Source: Stromatinia cepivora
Lineage: Eukaryota > Ascomycota > Leotiomycetes > Helotiales > Sclerotiniaceae
Length of the DNA: 64,000 nucleotides
Assembly: GCA_014898415.1 (NCBI GenBank)
Contig: RCTD01000003.1
Coordinates: 2,046,001 to 2,110,000 of the forward strand
Direction of reading: 5' to 3'
Shown piece by piece: positions 10,740-22,737 of this stretch. The translations under genes were made by a program, and so were the position numbers. The notes below the pieces were generated by a model that was given only the letters and a program-made list of their open reading frames with translations, did no database searches and was not told the origin of the DNA. The number at the start of each line of letters is the position of its first letter. Position 1 is the stretch's first letter.

Positions 10740-12960
10740 TAATTAAAGGAAACATTTAAATAATTAATAATTACTAAAACTATTACAGCTTTTTCGATAG
10801 GAATTTCTGAATTTCTAAAAAGCTCTCTTTGTTTTTCGATATTTACAATTAATATTTTCTTAAAAGTTTATTTAAGAAAATCTAATATATATATAAGAAC
10901 AATCCCAATTATTATCAGGATTTCGATTTTACAAATCTATTTCAAGATTTTTATTAGGGATTCTATAATATAAACAATAATTAATGTTTATTTCTTTATT
11001 TTTGAGGATCTAATACAAGAATTAAATATTCTATCCTTTCGTATTATGTTATTTTTATTAGATTCAGAAAGGTTTTTCTCTCTCTAAGATTCTTCTGCTT
11101 TGTTTTCTTTGTTTTCATTAATATCTATAGTTTCATTTTTATTGGAGAATTCTTTTTTTAGTTTCTTTCTTTCAATTTGATCCATTGTTCTAAATAATAC
11201 CTTTCGAAGAATACTTAACGATTTTTGAAGTTTATCAATTCTATTCCATTTTATTGATTTGGACTTTTTAGATAATCAGCCTTATAACCTTAAGGCTTCT
11301 TTAAACTAGGTAATTGTATTAACATTGATAATTTCCCTTTCTTGATAATTGATATTATTTACAAATACATTCTTTACAATTTCGATATTAAAGACTCCGA
11401 GATTCAGTGAGCTATCCTTAACATTAGATTTCTCCAATCGTTTCTTTTACTGATCAAATCCATAAGTTTTTGTATGCATTTCAATCTGATAGTTTTCTAG
11501 AGAATCCTTTTGCTTGAAGATTAGGGAAGGATTAGGACATCCTTTAAAACCAAATATGAAGATTCTGTATTCATTATAATAATATAATCTAACATTAATA
11601 TCATCGATTTTTTTAAAACAATTTTGTTTCATAATATAATCATTATTATAAGAAGATCTTTTAAAGCAATAATAATAAAGATAATCCTTCTTGTAAACTT
11701 TATTTACATCAAGAAGAATTCCCTTTTATTTATTCTGAATGAAATAGTCATTATATCTTGTATTATCTCTTCGATAAATAATTTAACATTATAATAACGA
11801 AAACGATAACTTCGAATCCTTTATACCTTTAATTCTCGCCCTTAAATGATTTATATTGAATTTATCCAAAAAATCAATGATTTCATTTATAGCATTCTTT
11901 ATCTTTTGTTTTTGAGAATAAGGCTTTATATTGATATCGGAGACAAATAGGGTTTTTATATATTCATATATAACCTGGGAAACAGTAACCTGATGAGATT
12001 TAGATCTTTCATAAATTCAGGCGACAGAATCCTCAGAAAAGTATTATTTGTAGACTTCGTTCATTATTCTTTTGAAATTCATAGAAATAGAATTATCAAG
12101 GTTAATTTTAAGCTGTTTAATAATCTTCTTTCCCATTTAAATATATAGACCACACAGGAATATCCTTTCAATTTCGAATTCAATGATTATATAATTATTA
12201 ATAAATTGAATAACCGAAAATACGAACTTGATAATATAGTCCTTCATTATTATTAAATTTGCATTATAATCCCCTTCATTTTTGTTACATTAATTATCAA
12301 TAAATTGATCAAGAAAGTTTCGGGTATTTATCACTTATTGGATATTATAATCGCAAAAGTATCAAAATAATATTGATTTCAATCCTTTTTTTCAATTATA
12401 TCTAATAGGATTGTATTTCGGCATAAGTTTGATTTGGATAACAGTAGCATAATCGCAGTATCAAGAAAATCGAATTCGCATTTCCTTATCGGATATATCA
12501 TAATCAATTTGCAAGGCATCCCAAATTATAAAGAAATCAGATATATCGATCCCATTGAAAATAAGGGCAGCAGTATTTCTAATGTATAATATAATAAAGA
12601 ACATATATATATAATCCTTAATACAAACAGCAAATGGAATTTTTGGTGAATTTTGCTATTATTGGTTTACTTCTTTTTCTTTTTTAGTTTTCTTTGTTTT
12701 TTCTTCTTTTTTAATAGGATTTTTATTATTATCAATAAAGAGTTCTTCGATGGATTCAAAAGAATCGATAATTGAAACAACAATATTATCCTCTGATCCT
12801 TGAAAAATATCTTATAGAAAACTCAATCTTGTAAACGGATCAAAGTTATCCATTATATTATTATAATTTGGTTGAAAAGTATTTGATTCGTTAGAGTTTG
12901 ATTCAATATTTGGTTCTCAATAGCTTTCAATATTCATAATTTTCCTTTGATAAATCTCCA
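10740..12960 (-). pseudogene. gag-proximal region of element B
   Basis: This lies between the protease-like segment and the 5' LTR of B, where gag should be. Stops are dense in every frame and I could not identify a zinc knuckle. The assignment is positional. Confidence 0.35.
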
Positions 12961-13599
12961 AAAGAAAAGAAAAGATATATATAATCCTTCCCAGGGTTTT
13001 CCTTTTTCCAAAAGAATATATGAATCTCAAACCCCTCAACTAAGAGTTTTTTAAAATATATCTTAAATTTTTGATTATTGATATCAAAAATAGTGATTTA
13101 GTATACTATACCTAATCCTTCCTATTGCTCTAATATACATTTAGACATTCAAATAGCTCTAAAAATATATAAGACATTCAAGGTCCTTCAATATAATTAA
13201 TCACATTCAATCAAAGTCATCCTCAGAATTGGAATTTTCTTGCTCACAAAGATAAATAATTCATTTATAAATAAGGACTCCATTATATTTGAAATTCTAA
13301 TATATTCTTGATATTACTAATTACATCCCCGAATAGAATCTTCATCAATATATTCCTTTCAAAATGGAGAATAGAATAATAATTCTACTGAAAAATGATT
13401 TGTCTTCGATATAATGGGTAAGTACAAATAAGGGAACTTCGATGATCAAAACTTTCTTATTTAGAGTTTAACAATCCTATATTTTTGAAAGGGTTATTCT
13501 TTTAGAATTAATCCTATTCTTTTATTTACAAACTGCTAATTCTACTTTCTTTTTAATCATGATTTCCTTGCAGATATATTTGTACAGTATAAACTATAC

Positions 13600-13625
13600 A
13601 ATTCGAATCCTGTATAGATTATTAT
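13600..13625 (-). other. candidate primer binding site of element B
   Basis: Immediately inside the 5' LTR of B, the plus strand carries TTCGAATCC, the conserved T-arm core of tRNAs, 14 bp from the LTR edge. The bases next to the LTR read TAA on the minus strand where an intact primer site would have TGG, an explainable RIP change. This fits priming by the 3' end of a tRNA whose identity is not readable. Confidence 0.35.
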
Positions 13626-13916
13626 TGTAAAAGAGATAGATCAAGATATATATATCCCGATAATATACTATAAAGGGAAATAGGAATTGGAATTGATCAG
13701 ATTACATTATAAAGGTTTCAAATAGTAAAACTAATAGGTTTAAATAATGATTTGGATTATATATAAATGAAGTACAAAAAGACTAATGGAAAACGATTGA
13801 TTTCTTTCAAGGAGAGGGGAGCAGAACCCTCTCTTATATTTAACTACGAAGAGTCATATGACCATATGATTACGAACTAGCTACGTGTTAGGCCTTGATA
13901 TCCCAACTTTCTCACA
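13626..13916 (-). repeat. 5' LTR of element B
   Basis: Partner of 2700-2990, same length. The right (outer) end is base-balanced; the left (inner) end is AT-shifted. Confidence 0.88.
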
Positions 13917-14700
13917 GTAGTAGATAAACTTTATCTTCTTTTTTAAATATAGATTCTATATTATATTTCGTATTATAATATATTACTATTCTGGAAGATA
14001 TAAATCTTAGATTAAGAGTTAATTGCTTTTGAAGATCTTTTAATTGTTCGATTTGTATTATTATTGATTCGGCATTAATTTCTTATAATATCAGGATTTT
14101 ATAAACTTATAAATTAAACCCAAAATTAGTTTATATTGAAATGATTTTCGTGGTTTCCGTATCTGATATATTATATACGAATTGTACTATAAGTAATAGT
14201 TCTATTCAATTATCTTGTTGATAATTTATATAATATCTAAGATATACTTCCATTATCTGATTGATTCTCTTTATTTGACTATTTGTTTATGAATGAAAAA
14301 ATATCGATAGCTTTTTCTTGATACCTATAAATACTAATAAAGTAATCCAGAATTTCGAGGTAAAGAACTTATCTCGATCCGAGATTATTTCATTTGGTAT
14401 TCTGTATATACTTACTATAATCCTAAGGAATATATATACTAATTATTCAATATCTTATATTTCTTTGAATAATATTATATATACAAATTTCATTAGCCTG
14501 TCTATTATATTGAGTATCGCATCGTACTCAATTCCTATAATAGGGTCTTTTGAAAATAATAGTTTAATTATAAAGTCCTATATGATGGATTTCCATGATT
14601 GAAAAGGCATATCTAGGATCTGGAGCTGATTATACAGCGTATATTGTAATGATTTGTTTTATATATAGATATTACAATTTCCAACAATTTCTTCAATTAT
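13917..14700 (-). pseudogene. integrase core of element A
   Basis: The minus strand reads NQIMEVYLRYYINYQQDN, IELLLIVQFVYNIS and TKIISI, matching the conserved second half of the gypsy integrase core (family VNQ.LE.YLR.Y.NYQQDNW...LP.A.FAYN). The frame continues to KEEDKVYL at the edge of element B and resumes at 2699. Several stops interrupt it. Confidence 0.82.
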
Positions 14701-14814
14701 CGTTTTTATTCATAGAAAATAATTGATTTCCTATATTCTTGTAAATATCCTTACAATTCCTTGATATCTATATATCAGCAATTTATATTGTTCTATTACA
14801 AACTCCTTGATTAT

Positions 14815-15560
14815 TTAATTCGGAATGTATACTTTCCTATAAAAGTATATAGTATCATTTTCTATTATGAATCCTGACTTTAATATTTTATATATATATA
14901 TAATTATAGTATTCTTATCGTAATATAATTGGATTTGATCTTTAAGATAATAATCTTCTGATAAATGAATAACTGCAAATTGTAATACATTGTAAATTAG
15001 TAATTCGCCTTCTTTCTTGAATATAATATATAATTTGTACAACTTATTCTTTTAGTATTCTGATTTTCGGCTGAAAATATCTGTTTTAGCGTTTTCTGAT
15101 CCTTTAATATATGAAATCTTAAAATTGTAATTAGCTATAGTTTCCGATTATCTAATCTATTATTTGTTCAATTGCTTTGTTGTAATGAAGTAAACCAAAT
15201 TCTTATGATTTATATATATTTATATTATATATTTTGATTCTTTCAAATAAACTTGTTATTCTTTAAATATATCAATTATCGCTAATAATTCTTTATCATA
15301 TATTTCGTAATTTAATTCGGTTGATAATAGTTTTCGAGAATAGAATACAATTAATTGCTATTTCTCATTTTGGCTTGATTAATTTAAAATTATTTCTATA
15401 ACAAAATCTGAGGAATTTATTTCTATTATGATTTGCTTTTCAGAATCGAATATCAACAGTATTAGCTTTTCCGTTATTGCCTATTTGAATATATCGAATA
15501 ATTTCTATATTTTGATAGTCCATTCGAATCCTCCTTAATCTTTCCTGGTTAACATAATCA
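14815..15560 (-). pseudogene. RNase H and linker/zinc-binding region of element A
   Basis: The minus strand shows [35 protein letters not shown] and NYNFKISYIKGSENAKTDIFS, the standard gypsy RNase H series. Next come a spacer and DTIYFYRKVYIPN, which leads into the H2C2 region of integrase. The family Asp of YTDHKNL reads Asn here (INHKNL), a RIP-type G-to-A change. Confidence 0.85.
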
Positions 15561-15651
15561 AGAATATAATAATCCCTGAATAACCCTTGATAAATCTTCT
15601 ATAGAAATTGATAAATCTTAAAAACAATTATACTTCTTTAATTGTAATTGA

Positions 15652-16215
15652 CTATTTCCATTTAAACATTGTTTTGACCTTGTTTTTACTTATCTTGAAC
15701 CTTTGGTTTGATATAGTAAACTTTAGGAATTTCGTTTCTATAATATAGAATTCATATTTGCTTAATTTGTATAGCAAATTAACCTTAAATAAATATTCGA
15801 GGATATTACTAATATCTTTAATATATTGAACTTCATTGTTGAAATATATTAAAATGTTATCCAAATAATATATACAACAGATATTCAAATATTGGAATAA
15901 TATATTGTTTATTAACCTTATGAATATTGCTGATGTATTAATTAGCCCGAACGGTATAATTTAGTATTCGTATAACCCGTATCTAGTTTTGAAAACGGTT
16001 TTCCATTCTTCGCCTTCCTTCATTCTAAACAAATGATATTCATTATATAAGTCCATTTTGGTGAATATTGTTGTTCCATTTAATCGATCTTTTAATTCTA
16101 TAGCTAATGGAAATGAATATCGATCCTTTTTGGTATATACATTGAGCTTTCTATAATCCACAATTAGCCTATTAGATCCTTTCTTTTTTGGTACCCATAT
16201 AATTGGATTTGCCAA
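15652..16215 (-). pseudogene. reverse transcriptase of element A
   Basis: Two minus-strand blocks carry the gypsy polymerase series: IIWVPKKKGSNRLIVDYRKLN, TIFTKMDLYNEYH, WKTVFKTRYGLYEY, then IYYLDNILIYF and KLSKYEFYIIETKFL. The catalytic box reads YLDN instead of YLDD, again a G-to-A change. A stop separates the blocks at about 15960. Confidence 0.9.
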
Positions 16216-17295
16216 TTAAAATACAGATTCCCTAATCCATTCTTTGGTTAAATTATCATCGATATATTTTCTGAGTGTCTTCAATTCATTAATTGATATT
16301 GAATAAATTGAAGTATGTACAAATATTTTATCTTCCTTTAATATTATTTTATAATTCTATAGTTTATATTCTGGTAAAGTTTTGTGGATCTCTAGTTCTT
16401 TGAAAACATGTTTGTATTTTTTGTATTGTTCTGGTATTATAGGTTCCTTTGCCTTGATTGCGATTTCATATTATATTATTGATTTTTGTATTTGTAAAGG
16501 AGATGTACTAGCCTTCGCTTTTAATAGAGGACTTTGGATTGGGTATTCTATATCGTTAATATTGTTCACATTCAACTTTCCTTAGTATATATTACATCTT
16601 ACAGATACCTCTAATATATCCTTATAATCATTCTTATATTGATCAAATGTTACCATCTTTTGTAACCAATCTATTCTGGAGTTATATATCTTTAATTATA
16701 GTATTCCCAAGATGATCTGTTGTTGGCCCAATGATACAATATCAAATTGTATAGCCTCAGAATGCTGGATTATATTCATTTGTATTGATTATATCTCCTA
16801 TGAAACATTTCCGTTAGATTCTATTAGCTGTTTGTTAATTAACTGCAATTGGTAGGGTTTTTGTTTCTTTTGAAATAGAACTTTCAAGTACTTTACAGTT
16901 TCTGATATAATAAAATTTCCTATAACTTTTGAATCTATTATGATGGTCTATATTTTTCCATTTATTTTGATTCTATAATATATTTGTCCTGTTTGTCCTA
17001 TAGTATTTAGCTATAATATAATCTGTTCATCTTTATGATCCTGGATGATTTCATCGGTAAATGTTATATATCGTAATTCCTTTTCTTTTAGATAAATTAC
17101 ATTCATTCTTGATCTAGTTTTGTTATCGAATAAGTCTCTCTATAAGATATATCAATAATTCCTTTAGGTTACTTTCATTATCATATTCATAATTGATAAT
17201 GATAGTATAATCTGAATTTGAATGTAATATTCTTTTCCGATTTGTTTATATAAAAATAAATTCTGGTTTTCGTTTCGTTCGGATATATACTGGTA
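16216..17295 (-). pseudogene. reverse transcriptase N-terminus and protease region of element A
   Basis: Between the reverse transcriptase and the insertion site of C the minus strand is highly degraded. By order it must encode the start of the reverse transcriptase and the protease. I could not read a convincing D-S/T-G triad. The sequence resumes after C and D at 32528. Confidence 0.5.
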
Positions 17296-17461
17296 TGTTG
17301 GAAATGAGGCCATCATAGGATTAGAATTGAGGTCACAAGACCATAATGATGTACAGACCATATTTGGGGATAACCTTAATTCTACTCTTATTAGAATTAT
17401 AAATCCTTAATTTAATCTATATAATCAACAATATTATTACTTCCTGTACCAAAAGTTAACA
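17296..17461 (+). repeat. 5' LTR of element C, followed by the primer site
   Basis: Aligns without indels to 25519-25684. The next bases (17462-17475, GGTTATAAGATCC) resemble the copia primer site complementary to initiator-Met tRNA (family GGTTATCAGAGCC) with RIP-type changes. Confidence 0.85.
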
Positions 17462-18249
17462 GGTTATAAGATCCAATTGCACAATAGTGATTAGAAAGCA
17501 AAGCAAATCGAGAAAGAATTAGTATAACTAGTAAAGATAAAATAGAATGAAAATCAGAGTTTTCATATAATGCTATCAAAGCAAAGTTGAAATATGACAA
17601 TACAGTTTATAACTCACAATATCATAGATCAAAGCGGAGAACAGTTTATACAATATTGATACAGAATTATAATAAAGGCGAAAAACAAGTTTGTATAATT
17701 ATAAGAAAACATATTACAATATAATCTTACAAATTCTTTTATTATTTTATTTTTATATTTCTTTATTATTTTGAATTTATTTGTTATACATTTTTTTTAA
17801 GATTGTTTTAAAAATCTAAAGATTATCTTCGATACTCATTAAACAACAAGAAATCTTTATAATATCGAAATCAAACAACCCTTCGAAATTCAATCAAAAT
17901 AACTATAAGCGATGGTTTAGACAAACAAAGATATAATTGAGAGGGAAAGGATGGTTTTATATAATTGATCAAATATTAAACGAATATATGTAGATTGCAG
18001 GATCCAATATAGTATCTACCTATAAAATCAATGGTCGCGTATATTACAATATCGAATTGAAATCGGAATATTTAAAGGATGAAGTGAATATGTTATTATA
18101 TATTTGTATAATATTCAATAATAACGATGAAGCCTTTATCAACAAATATTCAATAGTATATATACTTTAGAGATATCTTAAATCAAAATATACCAGAATT
18201 AATGCAATTACAATTAATACATATATAATAATAATCCAGAACTTCAAAT

Positions 18250-19150
18250 TCCAACCCAATATCCATCCCGATATAATCATTATCGAAGTTTGGGATAAAT
18301 TGAAAAAGTACAGAAGGAAACTAGGAGCTGTAGACAAAAGCTGTTGATTAATATATCAAGATATTGCTCTATTTTTGGTTTTAATACATAATTTTTCAAT
18401 CGATTATCAAGAAATAATGAATATATTGGATATCCAAATCAGTCTTAATATCGATAATAAAATCAAGCATTTACAGGCTAAAGAACTTCATCTTAAGAAT
18501 GAATCAGAGTTAGCATAAATTATGAAAGGATTTAGATATACTTCTCAATACCAAGAATTAGATTTCGAAATCCTAAATAATACTTACGATCTGTATTAAA
18601 GAGAAGATTATTATATACAAGATTGCCTGTATTTAATACGAACCAACAAACTCCTTTACAATTACCTTTATCACCAAAGGAGAAGGGAATTATCGAATCC
18701 GAAGAAAATCTATTTCAACAAAAAAGATCAAGTATACTTTGTTAACAATATCTCTAAATCAGATTCCGATATTGAGGATATAATAAAGAAAGATTACAAT
18801 TTAATAAAGGAAATTATTAATAAAACTTCCTCTAACAAATAATATACCGATATAAATACTTCTTTATATATATCTGATCAATCTTTATTATTCAGATCAA
18901 TAGAATCTATTGCCAAACGAAGGATAAAAATTGATAGGGGAATAATATATTATCGTTATTAGGGTTTAGTGGATATAGTATACAAAGATGATTCTAAAAT
19001 GCTATTTTCAAATATATTATACATACTAGGGTTAGGAGTAAACTTGCTGTCAGGAAAAAGGATCTGTGAAACAAGGTTGCAAGGGGAATTCAACTTTCAT
19101 TATATATATTTCAAGAAGGACAATAAGAAAGTTATTTGTATTAGAATGTA
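18250..19150 (+). pseudogene. gag and protease region of element C
   Basis: A single plus-strand frame can be followed through scattered stops, from IIIEVWDKLKKY near 18277 to LFSNILYILGLGVNLLSGKRI near 19050. That last motif is the conserved end of the copia protease (family LxDVLYVPGLxxNLLSV). Most stops fit C-to-T or G-to-A changes. Confidence 0.75.
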
Positions 19151-19427
19151 AGATAGAATATACATAGTTTCATATATGACCAAAGGATATAAGGATATAA
19201 CTCTCTGTTTTAGTATATATCAAAATGATTAGAAAAAAGACTTCTCTTCAGAGATAATCGATAACATCAAAGGTATCGATAATGAATTAATACTCAAAAA
19301 GAAAAAGAGATATCTATTATAGCATTGAAAATTCAATCATCTAGATTCAGACAAGATTAAGAATTTATACAAAATATCTAATATAATCAAACCGATAAAG
19401 GTCCTAATTGAATTAGATATTTGCGAA

Positions 19428-20130
19428 GTGTATATATTTATCAAGATGACTAATCGTATTCTGAAGCAATTGAGTCTATACAAATCAAAGAGATTCGAAT
19501 TTATACATTTCGATGTTGTAGGACCATTCCCAAAATCGATTCGAGGGAATCGTTATTTCATATTGATCATTGACAATTATATAAGAATAAATTGGATCAT
19601 ACTATTTAAATAAAAAGACGATGTAATTCAAATATTGAAAACTTGGAAAAAGGAAATGGAATTAATTATTGAAGAAAAGATTATTACAGTTAGGACTAAC
19701 AATACATCGGAATTCCTATAAGCTATTCGTAAATGATCATCAGATATATAATCCGAAGTTACAACAATTACTTTTTCATATCAAAACAGGCCTGCAAAAC
19801 GGAATATAAGAATTGCAAAAACAAATATAAAAGCAATACTAAAAGAAACTGGATTATTATTAGAATTTTGAAACGAAATTATAAAATACAATACTTATAT
19901 TAGGAATCGTATTAATATTGATTTTAATATAAACGGAATAGATCGATTTTTTATAGAAACTTTTACAAGTATAATATCAGATATAAAGATATATAAAATC
20001 TAAAGAAACAAATATTATACTTATATCAATCCCAAGATTATTCCGAAAAAACAAAGATATGATAAATTATAGGATACTTCGAGAATCGGTGTATTCCTAG
20101 GATACTCAAAAGTTATAAACAAATATATTA
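19428..20130 (+). pseudogene. integrase of element C
   Basis: The plus strand shows FEFIHFDVVGPFPKSIRGN and RYFILIIDNYIR, the copia integrase core containing the first catalytic Asp (family DxxGPxP...RYFxxFxDDxSR). Downstream sequence up to about 20130 is frameshift-poor but stop-rich. Confidence 0.8.
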
Positions 20131-20818
20131 AAATGTATTCTTCAGAATTAAATTATATATTTCGATCAAATAAAGTAATTATAGATGAATTTCATCGAAA
20201 AGGAGATTTGGATCTTAAATTAAGAAATTGTGAATCAGATTTACAAGGAATAAAGAATGTAGAGTCAGATCGAAAACCTTATAATAAATCGGTAGCAAAC
20301 AAGATATCTTCTTCATTCTCAATATCAAATATGATATCTGTATTATCTTCATTCTAAACATTCTTTCTAGTAGATATTATACTGAGTTTAGTGATTATAT
20401 TAAGCATTCCAATTATCAAGTTGAAACCAGGTAAATTAGATATATCAATATCAATATACAATAAAAATGAAAATAATAATATTCAGAAAACAAATCAAGA
20501 ATCTTCTTCCAAGGATATTTCAAATATTGAATCCATTATTTCAAAGGGTTCAGCTTAAAAATCAACTTCTGCAAACCCTGAATCTATATCAGAAGTAAAA
20601 TTTAAAATTGTCTTAAATTTTATTAACAAACTTATTTCAATAGGATCAAAAAACGAAGTAAATCTATAATCATTTAAGATCGAACAAAAGAATGAAATAG
20701 ATCTTGAAAATGAATCCCTAAAGTATTTAATATGAAAACAAAAAAAAGATATAGAATAAGATCCTGAAAAAGAATGGGAAAGCAAGATTATAAAGGTATT
20801 GATTATAATATCTATATA

Positions 20819-22197
20819 CAGTACTAGTCAACTTATATTACCCCACAATCTAATTTCAGTTTTTTTATATATTCAACATCTACCTTTCAATTTAATTATA
20901 AAATCAACCATTAATTATTATAATCTAAAATTTGAATATATTGAAGTTCTATATTTATATTATTCCCCAAAAAAAATTCAAATCTTTATTGTTCTACAAT
21001 TAATCAATATTTTGTATGCCAACCTCCTACTACAATACAGGCTTCAATTCTATCAGGTATACTCGCTTCTAATTTATCGAATAATTCTTGATCTAATATA
21101 TCTTAAACTGCTTGTAAACAACTCTCTAATCTCTATTTAGCATATTCCGATTCGCTTTTGTCGATTGCAATATCAGGAAATATTTCATATAACCTCATTT
21201 TTAAAATTCACCAAATATATTCAATAGGATTGAGATCAGGAGAATAAGGAGGCTAATCCTTCAATATTGGGATCCCTTTCTTTTAAAATCAATCCTGTAT
21301 TTTATAGGCACGATAAATAGAAGCATTATCCTGTATAAATTCATACTCTGGATTTAATCTTTCAAAAGCAGGGTCTACCTTAGTATCGAGGACCTCGAGA
21401 TATGAGTTGGCATTATACCTATATTTCTTATTTTCAAAATCTCTATTCATTATATATAGATTGCTTTTTTCAAGATCCTAAAAGTTTTTCTAGATTATAA
21501 CCTTTATATTCTTATTCGTATTATATGTTTGAATTATTCTAGGTTTCTATTTTTGAGTGGGAGTGCGGAAGTATTATTCTTCTTTTTTATTTTGCTTTTG
21601 TTCTATAGAGCATTTGTTACTTTATATAATTAATCCCTATTTCTTTATTATCAATCCTTTATGTGTTAGGTATTATGTAAGCCGTTTGAGTGTATATGCC
21701 TGGGTAAGTTCCGGTTGCTTTTTATATTTCCAATTGATGATTCTATAGGCTTTCAAAATCTTCTTAATAGTAGAGGTACTATATTTAAGGTTTACAATTG
21801 TTTTTGTTTGTGTATAAATTGATTTTGGATGTAATTGAATGTATCGAACTAGTATATGTTCTTCTTTTTCTGTATAAGATCTAGTTCGAGAAGTACGAGG
21901 TAGATTCATTCCTTTATTGTATAATGCATTTTGCTATAGAGTATAGCGAACAGTTCGTGTTTCGAGATTGAGGTCAATTGCGATATGATAAGGATTAGAA
22001 TTATTAGAAGCTTTGCCAATAATTTTGCTACGTAAATATGGAGTAAGATGCTTAAAAGCTAGCTCCCTTTCAATATTCAAGGTTCTGGGAGTATATTGTG
22101 ATGCTATTGATGAATAAATAATAAAGAGAGTTGAAATTCAATTCGCGAAATTTATGCGTTTTTAAGGTTTTGGGGTAATATAAGTGTACGGTTACTG
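20819..22197 (-). mobile_element. Tc1/mariner-type DNA transposon M nested in C
   Basis: Terminal inverted repeats of 27 bp match at 22 positions; both start CAGTA and end ACTTATATTACCCCA. The element is flanked by TA (20817-20818 and 22198-22199), the target duplication of this superfamily. It is 1379 bp long. The minus strand encodes a decayed transposase with an N-terminal helix-turn-helix region (about 21673-21909), a QDNASIYRA block and the PPYSPDLNPIEYIW signature. Several stops, including TGA where Trp is expected, show RIP damage. Confidence 0.9.
21200..21909 (-). pseudogene. Tc1/mariner transposase of element M
   Basis: The N-terminal segment (21673-21909) has a YTEKEEHILVRYIQ helix and a YSTSTIKKILKAY helix typical of the DNA-binding region. 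The catalytic part shows the second Asp in QDNASIYRA (about 21340) and the third acidic residue in NPIE (about 21230). Thirty-five residues separate them, one more than the classic DD34E spacing. At least four stops lie between these motifs, so the enzyme is inactive. Confidence 0.82.
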
Positions 22198-22499
22198 TAG
22201 ACCAAAATTCAAGAAAGTGTAGAATATACTATAATTATAATTCCAATTATTTATAAAATGAACCTTTATATCAAAGACAAAATCGTTTTAGATTTCATAA
22301 CTTCGTTGATAAATATAAACAATACAGAAAATATAGCATATCCGATTAAAGAAATTCTAAAAATCAAAATATCAAGAACTTATAAAGAAGCAATATCGGA
22401 TCAAAAACATTTTAAAAAATAAAAGGAAATTATCCAAAAGGAAATTATATTTTTGATTCAAAATGGTATTTAAGAAGAATATATATTCCCTAAAGAAAA

Positions 22500-22737
22500 T
22501 AATCTAGTTTCGATAAAATAAATATTTATAATTAAAACTAAAAATAACAAAGTAGAACGATTCAAGGCAAGATTAGTAACTCGAGGATTCAATCAGATAT
22601 TAAAAAAAGATTACAACAAAACATTTATATTAATAATAAGGCTAAATATATTTAAATTATTCTTAATTATTATCATAAAGGAAAATTTGGAATGCTTATA
22701 TTTCGATATCAAAAACGCCTTTATCAAATCATATTTG
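22500..22737 (+). pseudogene. reverse transcriptase of element C, N-terminal half
   Basis: The plus strand reads KVERFKARLVTRGFNQ and ENLECLYFDIKNAFIKSYL, the opening series of copia reverse transcriptase including the first catalytic Asp. It stops at the insertion site of F and resumes at 24266. Confidence 0.85.

Larger units (their letters stand above)
2700..13916 (-). mobile_element. Ty3/gypsy retrotransposon B nested in A
   Basis: Direct 291-bp LTRs (2700-2990 and 13626-13916) begin TGTGAAAG (TGTAAAAG in the right copy) and end CTCACA (CTTATA in the left copy). A 4-bp target duplication GTAG flanks the element (2696-2699 and 13917-13920). Collapsing one copy restores the pol frame of A exactly, across KVYL and LQQN. 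On the minus strand the order is gag region, protease-like segment (10394-10636), reverse transcriptase (8936-9289), integrase (about 6840-7612), and then 3.8 kb of unassigned sequence. At 11.2 kb it is long for its class. It is heavily RIP-mutated. Confidence 0.88.
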
